From Desulfosporosinus hippei DSM 8344 (lineage in GTDB: Bacteria > Bacillota > Desulfitobacteriia > Desulfitobacteriales > Desulfitobacteriaceae), in NCBI RefSeq assembly GCF_900100785.1, contig NZ_FNCP01000028.1:1-64000 (forward strand): a DNA stretch of 64,000 nucleotides, read 5' to 3'. Shown piece after piece: positions 53,624 to 63,130 of the stretch; position 1 is the stretch's first letter; every line of letters starts with the position of its first letter. The notes under the pieces are model-generated. The model did no database searches. It was not told the DNA's origin and saw only the letters and a program-made list of their open reading frames with translations. A program made the translations under genes and the position numbers.

Positions 53624-55816
53624 CTAAACTATCATCTTGCCTTGATCCTGAAGCACATCCGGAAGCTGGAATGATATATAAAATTTAGTACCTTTCGAAC
53701 TAGATTTGATATCTACTTGAGCATTATGTGTTTCCGCAATGGTAAAGCTTGTCGCAAGGCCTAATCCCGTACCATCATCCTTTGTCGTAAAAAATGGAGT
53801 TCCAACTTTAGCAAGGTTTTCCGCAGGGATACCACATCCCTCGTCCTCAACCACTAATAGCACTTTATCTTCAATTAAATTGGTTCTGATGGTCAGGTTT
53901 CCTCCCGCCTTCATTGCCTCAAGCCCGTTGCGGACTAGATTCATGACAAGTTGAGAGATCTCATTTTTATTTAGCTTGAGACTCGGAATTGTACCGGGAA
54001 TATACCTAATCTGTTTGTTTTGGTTAAAGGCGTCTGCTTCAATAAGTGGGTATAGATGATTGAGGATGTCGTTAAGGTTTTGAAACTTCATCTTAGTGTG
54101 CTTATTCCTTGCCAGCATCAGAAATTCCGTAATAATTGAATTCGCTCGATCCAGTTCCGAGATCATTAATTCAAAAATTGGTTTTTGGGCTGCGTATTGG
54201 TTTTTCTCTCCCAATAATTGCAGAAAGCCTCGGACGGTTGTCATCGGATTCCTTATTTCATGGCCTATTCCTGCAGCCATTTGACCCAATACCGCAAGTT
54301 TTTCGCGCTGACGAAGCCTTTCAGCCTCCTTTCTGGCTGAGGAAATATCGGTTGCAACGACCACATTACCAATCAAACTATTATCTATTCCTTGAACCGA
54401 ATTTAGATTTAAAACAATATCTCGATTTACCCCATCTTTGCTTAGAAAACACCCTTCTATTCCTTCATGGGACTTTTTTATGTTGCTGTTGCTTAAGTTT
54501 AACCTTAATAAACTCTCAACTTTACTGAGTCTTTTATTGATAACTTCTTCTTCAGTAAGACCCGTTAGGTGAATAAAGCTGTTATTGCACATGGTGACTC
54601 GACCGTTTGCATCAGAGACTAAAACCATGCTATCCATTGAATTTAAAATCGTCTTTGTCTGTAGCTGCAAATTCTCAAACAGGTGAGCCAGCTTAGCATC
54701 ATTAAAATAAAGCAGCCAGCCTCCCTGTGAAAATCTAAAACCGCTGATTTCTAGCTCTACCTTTTCCGTTCCTTTATCAATTGTCCGAAATACATTATTG
54801 AACCGTTTGGCACCCTCTCTTACGTCTCTGATCGTCGATTTATCCCCGTTTTTATAGAACCTTTTTTCAAAGACTAAAGCACTTAGGCCAATTAACTCCG
54901 TTGAGGTGACTCCGATTAATCTGGCAGCTTCTGTATTTACAAATCTTATTTTTTCATATTTATCGTAATTGATTATGCCTATCGGAAGTTCATTAAGTAT
55001 GGTCTCATAATACAAATAGGGGTGAGTAACTGTCGACGCAAAAAGACCCTTATATAGAAAGAAATAGTATACAAACTTAAGGATATGCCCGTATGTATAA
55101 TCAAAGGATGATAAACTTAAATAGGATGCAAAGCATTGCTCAGCAGGGATTGCAATAATTAGAGCGACGAATAAGTACTTTTCTATGATGTATTCGTCCT
55201 GCTTTACCTTTGGATATAGGAGCAGTAAATTCAGGAGGAATAGAGCAATTATAATATACTCGCAGATAATCTTAGCAGTTGTTACCCCACCGTTAGCTGT
55301 AAGAAGTACCGGGAACCACCCTTGATAGGCATAAACCAGATAGGATATCGATGCACCAAGTATAATCGTTATTACAAGACCTAATGATCTTTTCTGGGGC
55401 CCTTTTAATCTATCAAAAGTTCCGAGGAGAAGAATAACTCCTTCCGTTAGACGGCCAAGAACCCAATACCGGGAAGATATGTCATCGAAGCCCAAAGGGT
55501 GATGATTAAGCAAAGGATAATAGTATGTATGAAGAAAATCGAACCCCCCAACCAGCAAAAAGCCAAAGCCAACCAGTCGATTGATAGTCGAACTACGCTC
55601 ATAATTCTGCCACATGGTAAGAAACGTAAATATTGCAACGCAAATACAAGCTCCCTCTAGTACAGAGTGAAGAAAAATCGGATCATTATGCCAGATATCT
55701 TGAAGTAGATGTGAACTCAGATAGCTTAATAACACAGAGACCAGTGCTACAGATAATAACACTACCGGAGCCTTTGCTCCGTTACTTTTGTTCATAATAA
55801 GATTTGTCCATCCCAA
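53624..55816 (-). CDS. Sensor histidine kinase with MASE3 and PAS domains
   Basis: A membrane kinase of about 730 residues: an N-terminal MASE3-like domain with about eight helices (1-270), two PAS domains (about 275-385 and 390-500, the second with MVLVSDANGRVTMCNNSFIHLTG), a dimerisation His in GIGHEIRNPMTT, then the ATPase domain with NLVRNGLEAM, DEGCGIP and GTGLGLA. No response regulator is adjacent. Orphan kinases of this layout in spore formers often feed the Spo0A phosphorelay. The start is uncertain: TTG at 55816 has GGGAGAG 8 nt upstream; GTG at 55825 is also possible. Confidence 0.92.
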   Translation of the reverse strand: MGWTNLIMNKSNGAKAPVVLLSVALVSVLLSYLSSHLLQDIWHNDPIFLHSVLEGACICVAIFTFLTMWQNYERSSTINRLVGFGFLLVGGFDFLHTYYYPLLNHHPLGFDDISSRYWVLGRLTEGVILLLGTFDRLKGPQKRSLGLVITIILGASISYLVYAYQGWFPVLLTANGGVTTAKIICEYIIIALFLLNLLLLYPKVKQDEYIIEKYLFVALIIAIPAEQCFASYLSLSSFDYTYGHILKFVYYFFLYKGLFASTVTHPYLYYETILNELPIGIINYDKYEKIRFVNTEAARLIGVTSTELIGLSALVFEKRFYKNGDKSTIRDVREGAKRFNNVFRTIDKGTEKVELEISGFRFSQGGWLLYFNDAKLAHLFENLQLQTKTILNSMDSMVLVSDANGRVTMCNNSFIHLTGLTEEEVINKRLSKVESLLRLNLSNSNIKKSHEGIEGCFLSKDGVNRDIVLNLNSVQGIDNSLIGNVVVATDISSARKEAERLRQREKLAVLGQMAAGIGHEIRNPMTTVRGFLQLLGEKNQYAAQKPIFELMISELDRANSIITEFLMLARNKHTKMKFQNLNDILNHLYPLIEADAFNQNKQIRYIPGTIPSLKLNKNEISQLVMNLVRNGLEAMKAGGNLTIRTNLIEDKVLLVVEDEGCGIPAENLAKVGTPFFTTKDDGTGLGLATSFTIAETHNAQVDIKSSSKGTKFYISFQLPDVLQDQGKMIV

Positions 55817-55825
55817 TGATAACAC

Positions 55826-56289
55826 TCTCCCTATTAATGCAGCGGTCTGAAATTATCACAATCATACCTTTGATTAATAATCCAGTTTCAATTCACTTCA
55901 ATCTTACAAGATATTCTATATTTTAATTGTGACTAAATTTTCCAGTATCGTTATTATACGTTACTAGCTATGTCGAAATCACGAGTAATTATGAGATAAG
56001 AAAATGGTTGAAGTTCTGGAAAGGCCTGTAAATAAAGGTTTTATCGCATTGTATGAACATTTTTTATCGCAAATTTTTCTTTTTTGAAAAGAATTGTGAT
56101 AAATGGGAAGAAAAATGAGTCATTTAGCAATTTGCTAAGAAAATCGAGCACAATAGGACATTAAGGGCTCAATGAAATAAAAACGGTTTTATACCGAAAT
56201 TTAGATATTTGGAAGATAATCCAGCAATTACTTCTAACGTTGATGAACACCTAAGTTATTTCCACAATTCACTCTATGAACATCAATGC
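55826..56289. other. AT-rich intergenic region without recognised gene
   Basis: This region separates the kinase gene from the sugar operon's end. It is AT-rich and has no ORF with an RBS, no strong hairpin and no promoter I would defend. A short plus-strand frame from 56209 runs across the xylulokinase terminator and is not believed. Confidence 0.5.
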
Positions 56290-56333
56290 AAAATCGGTCT
56301 CTTCCACCTCAACAGTGGAAAGAGACCGATTTT
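56290..56333 (-). terminator. Terminator of the sugar operon
   Basis: 18-bp stem with one bulged base, ending in TTTTGC on the minus strand, about 55 nt after the xylulokinase stop. T-rich on both sides, so possibly bidirectional. Confidence 0.88.
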
Positions 56334-56387
56334 TAATAGAAATAACTTAATTATATTTTTAAAGCAAGAGCTCAATTATAGTAAGCC

Positions 56388-57917
56388 CTATTTTGGAAGT
56401 CTGGCCAATTGCTTAAACGAGTCCTGCAAATCAAGGTACAATTTTTTGTAAAGCTGATAATACTCCCCATATACCTGACCTGCAGCAACATTCGGTTGCT
56501 GGACACTATTCTTAATAACCAGGTTGTCACAGGCATCTTCAACAGAATCATAAATTCCTGCTCCAACTCCCGCTAGGATGGCTACACCAAAGGCTGGTCC
56601 TTCATCGGCTTTAATTGTGCTGACAGGACAACCGTACATGTCTGCAAGCATTTGTCTCCAAAGCGGACTTCGTCCTCCACCGCCACAGGCTATCATATCT
56701 GCTACATTAACCCGCATTTCCTTAAAGACATCAACACATTCAAGCTGGGAATAGGCAACTCCTTCCATAACAGCACGAATCATGTTGGCACGACTATGGG
56801 AGGCAGACAATCCGAAAAACACTCCTCTGGAATAGGGATCCGGATGAGGAGATCGCTCTCCCATTAAGTAGGGCAGGTAAATCAGTCCACCTGCTCCCGG
56901 CTTAACTTGTTCAGCCAGGGTATTCATGATGACGTATGGGTCAACTCCCAGTTTTTCTGCCTCGATCATTTCCGGAGCGCAACAGGTATCTCTTAACCAT
57001 TTCAGTGATAAGCCGGCACCCAATGTGCAGCTCATGACTGTCCATTTCCCTGGAACCGCACTGCAAAAGGTATGCACTCTGCCCTTAATATCAATAGAAA
57101 CGTCATCTGAAATTGCGTAAACCACACCGGAAGTTCCAATAGTTGTAAAGGCATTCCCCGCCCTAACAACTCCTGTACCAACTGCGGCTGCCGAATTGTC
57201 AGCGGCACCGCCCACAACGATTGTTCCCTCACGAAGTCCTGTCAGCTCAGCGGCCTTTCCGTGTACTTTACCGGTAACCTCCGGCGACTCGTAGATCTTA
57301 CCCAGCAGAGACTTGTCAATGTTAAATTTCGATAATATTTCATCAGACCAACAGCGTCTAGGGATATCCATAAGCTGCATACCTGACGCATCTGACATTT
57401 CTGTCGCAAATTCACCCGTAAACATATAACGGATATAATCTTTAGGAAGCAAAATATGAGCGCATTTCTCATATATTTCAGGTTCATTATTCTGAACCCA
57501 GAGAATTTTCGAAGCCGTAAAACCTGTTAGAGCAGGATTGGCCGTGATTTCAATGAGTCTTCGTTCCCCGACTAGTTTATTCATCTGTTGGCATTCATTA
57601 TCGGTTCTTTGATCACACCAAATGATTGATTTTCTTAAGACAATTCCGTTTTTATCAAGCATGACAAGCCCATGCATCTGTCCTGAAAGACCTATTCCGG
57701 CAATTCCAGAGGCATCAATTCCACTTGTGGTGATAACATATTTAATACCAGCACAGGTGGCACTCCACCAATCAGAAGGGTCTTGCTCTGCCCAACCATT
57801 TGCTGGCTGATATAATGGGTATTCAATCGTTTTGGAACAGATTGCGTTCCCGGCAAGATCAAACAACACAGTTTTTGTACCCGAAGTTCCTAAATCAACG
57901 CCAAGTAAAAATTGCAC
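56388..57917 (-). CDS. xylB: Xylulokinase
   Basis: A 509-residue FGGY kinase: GVDLGTSGTKTVLFDLAGN (ATP-binding phosphate-1 motif), QMHGLVMLD, ASGMQLMDI, GGAADNSAAAVGTG and the FGGY-type GGGGRSPLWRQMLADMYG. Sequence features are of XylB, which phosphorylates D-xylulose. The start is GTG at 57917, 8 nt after AGGAGGG; the upstream GTG at 57938 precedes the RBS. It is the last gene of the operon, after the polyol dehydrogenase, so D-xylulose from xylitol or D-arabitol oxidation is the probable substrate. Confidence 0.92.
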   Translation of the reverse strand: MQFLLGVDLGTSGTKTVLFDLAGNAICSKTIEYPLYQPANGWAEQDPSDWWSATCAGIKYVITTSGIDASGIAGIGLSGQMHGLVMLDKNGIVLRKSIIWCDQRTDNECQQMNKLVGERRLIEITANPALTGFTASKILWVQNNEPEIYEKCAHILLPKDYIRYMFTGEFATEMSDASGMQLMDIPRRCWSDEILSKFNIDKSLLGKIYESPEVTGKVHGKAAELTGLREGTIVVGGAADNSAAAVGTGVVRAGNAFTTIGTSGVVYAISDDVSIDIKGRVHTFCSAVPGKWTVMSCTLGAGLSLKWLRDTCCAPEMIEAEKLGVDPYVIMNTLAEQVKPGAGGLIYLPYLMGERSPHPDPYSRGVFFGLSASHSRANMIRAVMEGVAYSQLECVDVFKEMRVNVADMIACGGGGRSPLWRQMLADMYGCPVSTIKADEGPAFGVAILAGVGAGIYDSVEDACDNLVIKNSVQQPNVAAGQVYGEYYQLYKKLYLDLQDSFKQLARLPK

Positions 57918-57963
57918 AGCGCATCCCTCCTGTTTCACAATTCTATAATAATTGGTGAAACTA

Positions 57964-59004
57964 TTAGCCGATTTTTATCACAGCTTTAACTACATCTTGT
58001 TTATGGTTAATTACAAAGTCAAAAGCCTTGGCAACATCCTCAAAATCAAACTCATGGGTAATGATTCCTGAAATATCAATAATCCCTTGGGCTATTGCAT
58101 TGATCGCTTGAGGATAGATATTTCTATAACGGAAGACGGATTTGATTTCTGCTTCTTTAGATAATACTTTAGCAATGTTATATTCAATAATATCCTGAGG
58201 AGCCATACCGACAAGCACTATACGCCCACCATTTTTGATAAGATAGGGGGTTTGAGCAATAGTTTGGGCGGAACCTGCCGTTTCAATGACAATATCGACC
58301 CCTTTTTTGTTGGTCAGTTTATCGATTTCTGCTAACACATCAACTTCAGTGGCATTTAAAACTGTGGTTGCACCCAATTTTTTAGCATATTCAAGCCTTT
58401 TGGGAATGACATCGACAACCGTGATATCCGTTGCGCCAAAGGCCTTACACGCCAGCAGCGTAACCAGACCAATGGTACCTGAGCCGAGAATCACTACTGA
58501 ATCTCCCAACTTAACATCACCCTGCTTAGCAGCATGCATACCAACGGCTAAGGGCTCAACAAGTGCGCCTTCTTTGGTTGAGATTGATTCCGGCAGCTTA
58601 AAAGCCATATTTTCCGGGAAGGCAATATAGTTCATTAAACAGCCATGATAGGGTGGAGTCGCTAAAAATTCTACATCCGGGCAAAGATTGTATCTGCCGG
58701 ACTTACAAAATTCGCATTGACCACAAGTTATCCCCGGCTCTAAGGCTACTCTGTCTCCAACCTTAAGATTTTCTACTCCTGCTCCAACGGCCTCTACATT
58801 ACCAGCACATTCATGCCCCAAGATAAAATCACCATTGACCACAAAATCCCCTATTTTACCATGTTCTAAATAGTGGACGTCAGACCCGCAAATCCCCACA
58901 TATTCAAGTTTGACAAGAACCTGTTTTTCTTTTGGTACCGGAACTTCGATTTCTCGGATTTCCATTTTATTAACACCTGTCATATAAGCAGCTCTATTTT
59001 TCAT
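57964..59004 (-). CDS. Sorbitol/xylitol-type zinc alcohol dehydrogenase
   Basis: A 346-residue medium-chain dehydrogenase. The catalytic zinc Cys is in GICGSDVHYLEHG, with GHECAG and the Glu in ALVEPLAVG; the structural zinc is bound by CGQCEFCKSGRYNLC. The Rossmann motif is GSGTIGLVTL and Asp after strand 2 (VVDVIPKR) shows NAD+ preference. The family oxidises sorbitol, xylitol or related polyols to 2-ketoses. ATG at 59004 with AAGGAGGGG. Located between the binding protein and the xylulokinase, it would give D-xylulose from xylitol. Confidence 0.93.
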   Translation of the reverse strand: MKNRAAYMTGVNKMEIREIEVPVPKEKQVLVKLEYVGICGSDVHYLEHGKIGDFVVNGDFILGHECAGNVEAVGAGVENLKVGDRVALEPGITCGQCEFCKSGRYNLCPDVEFLATPPYHGCLMNYIAFPENMAFKLPESISTKEGALVEPLAVGMHAAKQGDVKLGDSVVILGSGTIGLVTLLACKAFGATDITVVDVIPKRLEYAKKLGATTVLNATEVDVLAEIDKLTNKKGVDIVIETAGSAQTIAQTPYLIKNGGRIVLVGMAPQDIIEYNIAKVLSKEAEIKSVFRYRNIYPQAINAIAQGIIDISGIITHEFDFEDVAKAFDFVINHKQDVVKAVIKIG

Positions 59005-59087
59005 TGAGTACCCCTCCTTGAGTGATGAAAGTTAGTTAAAAATGGTGCAAGCACATATGAACGCTAACCAAGTAAATATTTAGCCAA

Positions 59088-59119
59088 CAGGACATTCATC
59101 CCTGAGGAAGAATGTCCTG
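59088..59119 (-). promoter_or_regulatory. Intercistronic hairpin after the binding-protein gene
   Basis: CAGGACATTC/GAATGTCCTG, perfect 10-bp stem with a 12-nt loop and no T-run. Such stems after binding-protein genes usually protect the upstream mRNA. Confidence 0.65.
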
Positions 59120-59153
59120 CGTACTCCAGAGAGCTAAGCTAAGCTGAGTTGAA

Positions 59154-60146
59154 TTATTTTATTGTGCCGGATTTTTTTAGAATTTCAATATACTGATCTA
59201 CATTTTCTTTGTTTACAAGTGGGTTACCGATGTCTGTGTTAATTTCTTTTTCTGCTCCGGTTAAAAGCTTGTTACTGGCATCGAGCATTTTTTCTGCGAG
59301 TTCATTGGCGTTTTGTAGACATGTGGAAGTCATTCTTCCCTCTTTGATCAGGAATAAAGCTTCTGCAGTTCCATCAACACCATAAGCCAGCATATTTGTA
59401 TATTTAGCATTACCTTTTACAACTTCTAGTGCTCCGGCTGCCATGTTATCATTCATGGCAATGACAGCATCAATTTTATCATTAGCTTGAACCCAGTCTT
59501 CCATATACTTCATAGCTTCATCTTTGTTCCAGTTAGCAATTTGTTCACCGACAATTTTAACATCGGGGCGCTTGTCAAAGAACTCTTTCTGCCAGCTGGC
59601 ACGACGCTCATCGGCATGGAAGTTACCGGAAGGTCCTTTTAAGACAACGACTTTGGCATTTTGAGGAATTTGGGTTAAGGCTGCACGGGCATTAACTGCT
59701 GCTTGTTCATAAGGTTGAGCATCGACTGACGATGCGCCTTTAATACCGGAAATCCGTGCGTTTGTTGTGATAGCAAAAATACCTGATTGAACAACTTTTT
59801 CTACATAAGGTCTTTGGGATTCGCCACTGTTTGGTTGGACGATAATCAGATCAAATTTGTTGGTAATGGCATTCTCGATCATAGAATTCTCTTTATCGTC
59901 GTTGGCTTGACCATCAAAAACCTCAAGCTTAATATTAGGGTATTTGGTGGCTTCCTCTTTTACTGAATTAGCAAGCCAAGCTGCAAATGAATCGGATTGA
60001 GCTCGTGCAATATATGCAACCTTGTATGTTTTCTCGCCACTAGCTGAGTCATTGGGAGCAGGTGTAGTAGGTTTACTTGATGAACAGCCAGCTAATAAAG
60101 TCCCCATCAATAACAACGAAACAACGCTTAACAGTTTTTTCTTCAT
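59154..60146 (-). CDS. RbsB-like sugar-binding lipoprotein
   Basis: A 330-residue lipoprotein with signal peptide and lipobox LLAGC (Cys21), a Ser/Pro linker, then a Peripla_BP_4 domain (YKVAYIARAQSDSFAAWLANSV, DLIIVQPNSGESQRPYVEKV, DAVIAMNDNMAAGALEVV). Such proteins bind ribose, xylose, polyols or autoinducer-2. The polyol enzymes downstream suggest a polyol ligand. ATG at 60146 with AGGATGGAG. Confidence 0.94.
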   Translation of the reverse strand: MKKKLLSVVSLLLMGTLLAGCSSSKPTTPAPNDSASGEKTYKVAYIARAQSDSFAAWLANSVKEEATKYPNIKLEVFDGQANDDKENSMIENAITNKFDLIIVQPNSGESQRPYVEKVVQSGIFAITTNARISGIKGASSVDAQPYEQAAVNARAALTQIPQNAKVVVLKGPSGNFHADERRASWQKEFFDKRPDVKIVGEQIANWNKDEAMKYMEDWVQANDKIDAVIAMNDNMAAGALEVVKGNAKYTNMLAYGVDGTAEALFLIKEGRMTSTCLQNANELAEKMLDASNKLLTGAEKEINTDIGNPLVNKENVDQYIEILKKSGTIK

Positions 60147-60270
60147 CTTTTCTCCATCCTTCTCTCTTGATATGTTATATCTTTGAACAGCAAGGCTATT
60201 TGATCGTTCTTTAACCTAGTTTCGTTAAAGAGATGATATTTTGATCTTTAAATAACCTTAACTGATGTTT

Positions 60271-61263
60271 CTACTTTTTAGCTGCCCCTTGATCCTGGAC
60301 TTTTCCTAACATGCTGTTTGCTCGGCGATTCCTTGAGCGGATATCATAGATTACTGCAAGAGCGATGATTGTACCACGTACAATTTGCTGCATGTAGGAG
60401 TCCACATTATTCAAGTTCATAATGTTGTCTAGGAAGCCAACAATAAACGCACCGGCAAGTGTTCCTCCAACAGTACCAATACCGCCGGAAAAGCTTGTTC
60501 CTCCAATAATAGCAGCTGTTAGTGCCGTGAATTCATAATTGATTGCGCCATTAGGTAGACCTGCGTTAACACGGGACATAAAGAGAACCCCGGCAAGTCC
60601 TACAAAGATACCATTAATGATAAATACAGTATATTTTACTTTGTGGACATTAATCCCTGAAGCAATTGCAGCTTCTTCATTCCCGCCAACAGCATAAAGA
60701 GAACGTCCAAAACGGGTATGATTCAATAAATACCAGGTCAAAATCGCAATCGCTACCAAAAAAATGATTGGAATAGGAATAACTCCGATTGATCCCTGTC
60801 CTAACTCTACAAAATTCCCCAGCTGGAGGATATTCTGTCCTTTTGTGTAGAGAAGTGCAGCACCACGTGCCACAGTTAGCATTGCCAAAGTAGCAATAAA
60901 TGGAGGTGCTTTAAAAGTACTAATCATGAGAGCATTAATGGCATTACAGATAATCCCAGTGAAAATACCCACCGCAACTGCCAGTAACAAAGATCCGGTA
61001 GCTTTATAAGTGGATACTGCAAATACTCCGGCAAGTGCCAGGACAGAACCTGATGACAAGTCCAGCATCCCACTTATGATAAGCATCGTCGCACCTAGGG
61101 CCAGAATAGTGGTTACGGACAATTGTCTGGAGATGTTTGTCAAGTTATTAATTGACAAAAAGTTAGGGTTAGCCAGCGAACATACAATAAACAAGCCTAC
61201 TAAAATCAAATAAATACTGTATTTCTTTTTAACTGTGGTCCAAAAATTATTATCTAGTTTCAT
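60271..61263 (-). CDS. Sugar ABC transporter permease (RbsC-like)
   Basis: A 330-residue BPD_transp_2 permease with 8-10 helices (TTILALGATMLIISGMLDLSSGSVLAL, NEEAAIASGINVHKVKYTVFIING, TALTAAIIGGTSFSGGIGTVGGTLAGA). It forms the homodimeric channel of the importer. It starts 2 bp after the ATPase stop, with GGGGGTGAAC as RBS, so translation is coupled. Confidence 0.94.
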   Translation of the reverse strand: MKLDNNFWTTVKKKYSIYLILVGLFIVCSLANPNFLSINNLTNISRQLSVTTILALGATMLIISGMLDLSSGSVLALAGVFAVSTYKATGSLLLAVAVGIFTGIICNAINALMISTFKAPPFIATLAMLTVARGAALLYTKGQNILQLGNFVELGQGSIGVIPIPIIFLVAIAILTWYLLNHTRFGRSLYAVGGNEEAAIASGINVHKVKYTVFIINGIFVGLAGVLFMSRVNAGLPNGAINYEFTALTAAIIGGTSFSGGIGTVGGTLAGAFIVGFLDNIMNLNNVDSYMQQIVRGTIIALAVIYDIRSRNRRANSMLGKVQDQGAAKK

Positions 61264-61264
61264 T

Positions 61265-62776
61265 TTAGTTCACCCCCCCTGCTGTTAGAGTCCCAGTAGC
61301 ATATCTCATAATGAGTTCTTGAGAAAAATCTTCTCGATTTATCTCCCCGGTAATTGTCCCTTTAGCCATGACATAAATCCTATCACACATACCAATGACC
61401 TCGGGGAGTTCAGAAGAAACGATAATTACAACTTTACCCTCTTTTGCTAAATCAGTCATAAGCTTGTATATTTCATATTTAGCCCCAACATCAATCCCGC
61501 GAGTTGGCTCATCCAAGATTAGAATATCCGGATTTCTCAACATCCATTTAGCGAGAACCACTTTTTGTTGATTACCTCCACTCAAGGTAGCAATCGGAGT
61601 ATCAATGGTTGGTGTTTTTATTTTCATTTTGTTAAGGATTTCTGAGACTAATTTTCTCTCGATTTTTTTATGGTTTCTGCAGGAATAAAAAACGGATTTC
61701 AGGTTAGAGAGAGTCGTGTTTTCTTTAACGGAGCGCATAGGGATAATACCATAGCGTCGCCTGTCTTCTGAAAGCATGACCATTCCATGCTGAATGCTCT
61801 GCTGAACATTGGTAATCTTAACTTCCTGACCTTTAATCTTTACAACACCCGAGGTTTTAGGTTCCAGACCAAATAATGAACGCATAACTTCAGTTCGTCC
61901 TGAACCCATTAACCCGGCAAATCCTAAAATCTCACCTTTTTTAACGTGGAAATTTACGTTATGAAACAGATTTGGATAATTAAAGTTTTCAACTTGAAGC
62001 ATATCTTCCCCGATAGGAACTTGCTCCTTGGGAAATGTCGTAGTCAGTTTACGTCCTACCATTAAGGCGATTACAGTTTCGATATCCAGCTCTTCCTTTG
62101 GGTGGCTTTCTACAACTGTTCCATCTCTTAACACCGTTATATCATCGGCGATCTGGAAAACTTCATCTAACTTATGAGATATATAGATAATGCTTACTCC
62201 TCGTGCCTTAAGTTCTCTTATCTTTACGAATAGCTTCTCTACTTCTTTAAGCGTAATTGCTGAAGTCGGCTCGTCCATAATGATGATATCAGACTTGTAG
62301 GAAATGGCTTTAATAATTTCTAGCATCTGAATATCTGAGATAGTTAGATCCTTGAGTGGAGTCGTCGGTGAATATGGAAGGTTTTCCGCCACTAAGAGCT
62401 CTTGAGTGCGTTGTCTTACCTCTTTCCAATTAACATTACCGAACCTTTTGACGGGGAGATTTCCAAGAAAGAGATTTTCTTCTACGGTCATCTCCGGAAC
62501 ATAACTCATCTCTTGAAAGATCATGGAGATCCCGAGAGTTCTTGCCTGGATAGGATTACCGATTTTTACTGGTTTTTCGTCTATATAGATCTGACCGCTA
62601 TCCGGTTGGTAAATTCCATTAATGATTTTCATTAAGGTAGATTTTCCTGCCCCGTTCTCTCCACACAGAACATGAACCGAACCTTTTTTCACGGTGAAAT
62701 CAATTTTATCTAGAGCTTTAACACCCGGAAAAGACTTTTCAATTTGTGACACCCGCAGCTTAATATTTTCTTTCAT
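61265..62776 (-). CDS. Sugar ABC transporter ATPase (RbsA-like)
   Basis: A 503-residue ATPase with two NBDs. The first has Walker A GENGAGKST, Walker B IIIMDEPTSA, but its signature is altered to LTISDIQM. The second has GLMGSGRTE in place of Walker A, signature LSGGNQQK and ILILDEPTRGIDVGAK. This asymmetric pattern is normal for the RbsA/XylG class. ATG at 62776 with GGGGGAAG. First gene of the operon; a consensus promoter lies about 185 bp upstream. Confidence 0.95.
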   Translation of the reverse strand: MKENIKLRVSQIEKSFPGVKALDKIDFTVKKGSVHVLCGENGAGKSTLMKIINGIYQPDSGQIYIDEKPVKIGNPIQARTLGISMIFQEMSYVPEMTVEENLFLGNLPVKRFGNVNWKEVRQRTQELLVAENLPYSPTTPLKDLTISDIQMLEIIKAISYKSDIIIMDEPTSAITLKEVEKLFVKIRELKARGVSIIYISHKLDEVFQIADDITVLRDGTVVESHPKEELDIETVIALMVGRKLTTTFPKEQVPIGEDMLQVENFNYPNLFHNVNFHVKKGEILGFAGLMGSGRTEVMRSLFGLEPKTSGVVKIKGQEVKITNVQQSIQHGMVMLSEDRRRYGIIPMRSVKENTTLSNLKSVFYSCRNHKKIERKLVSEILNKMKIKTPTIDTPIATLSGGNQQKVVLAKWMLRNPDILILDEPTRGIDVGAKYEIYKLMTDLAKEGKVVIIVSSELPEVIGMCDRIYVMAKGTITGEINREDFSQELIMRYATGTLTAGGVN

Positions 62777-62929
62777 TTTCTTCCCCCATGAGATTATTTG
62801 AATAATCCTTTCTCATGCTGATTTTCAGTAATTGGTATACAATCTTTTCTCTTAAGATCCCACATTTTTCTCGACTTAAACCATTTCAATGTAAAAAATA
62901 ACTTGTTTCTTGCGATTTATATAAGACTT

Positions 62930-62949
62930 TTATAAATATATTTTAATAA
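62930..62949. promoter_or_regulatory. AT-rich dyad downstream of the sugar operon's -10 element
   Basis: TTATAAATAT/ATTTTAATAA, an imperfect 20-bp dyad (8 of 10 positions symmetrical), 12 bp beyond the -10 in the direction of transcription. ROK repressors bind AT-rich dyads of this type, and a ROK gene lies next to it. Confidence 0.5.
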
Positions 62950-62960
62950 GTTCCAATAAA

Positions 62961-62988
62961 ATTATATCTCTTTTTTCGCCTAAGTCAA
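62961..62988 (-). promoter_or_regulatory. Promoter of the sugar/polyol operon
   Basis: TTGACT (62983-62988) and TATAAT (62961-62966) on the minus strand with a 16-bp spacer. A leader of roughly 170 nt follows before the ATPase gene. Confidence 0.75.
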
Positions 62989-63130
62989 CCTGCATTTTAC
63001 TTGTAAAGTTATACATTTCAGATTAATTTTGCAATTTCAACTCACTATGATATTTCCCGGAAAAATCCAAGTATTAGTCTGAGTAACTAAAGTATACCTA
63101 TCTAGGACCTCAATAATAATAAATCGCTAC

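Noticed and set aside
56209-56451. 80-codon plus-strand frame
   Set aside because: It runs through the terminator hairpin and into the antisense of xylulokinase; no RBS.
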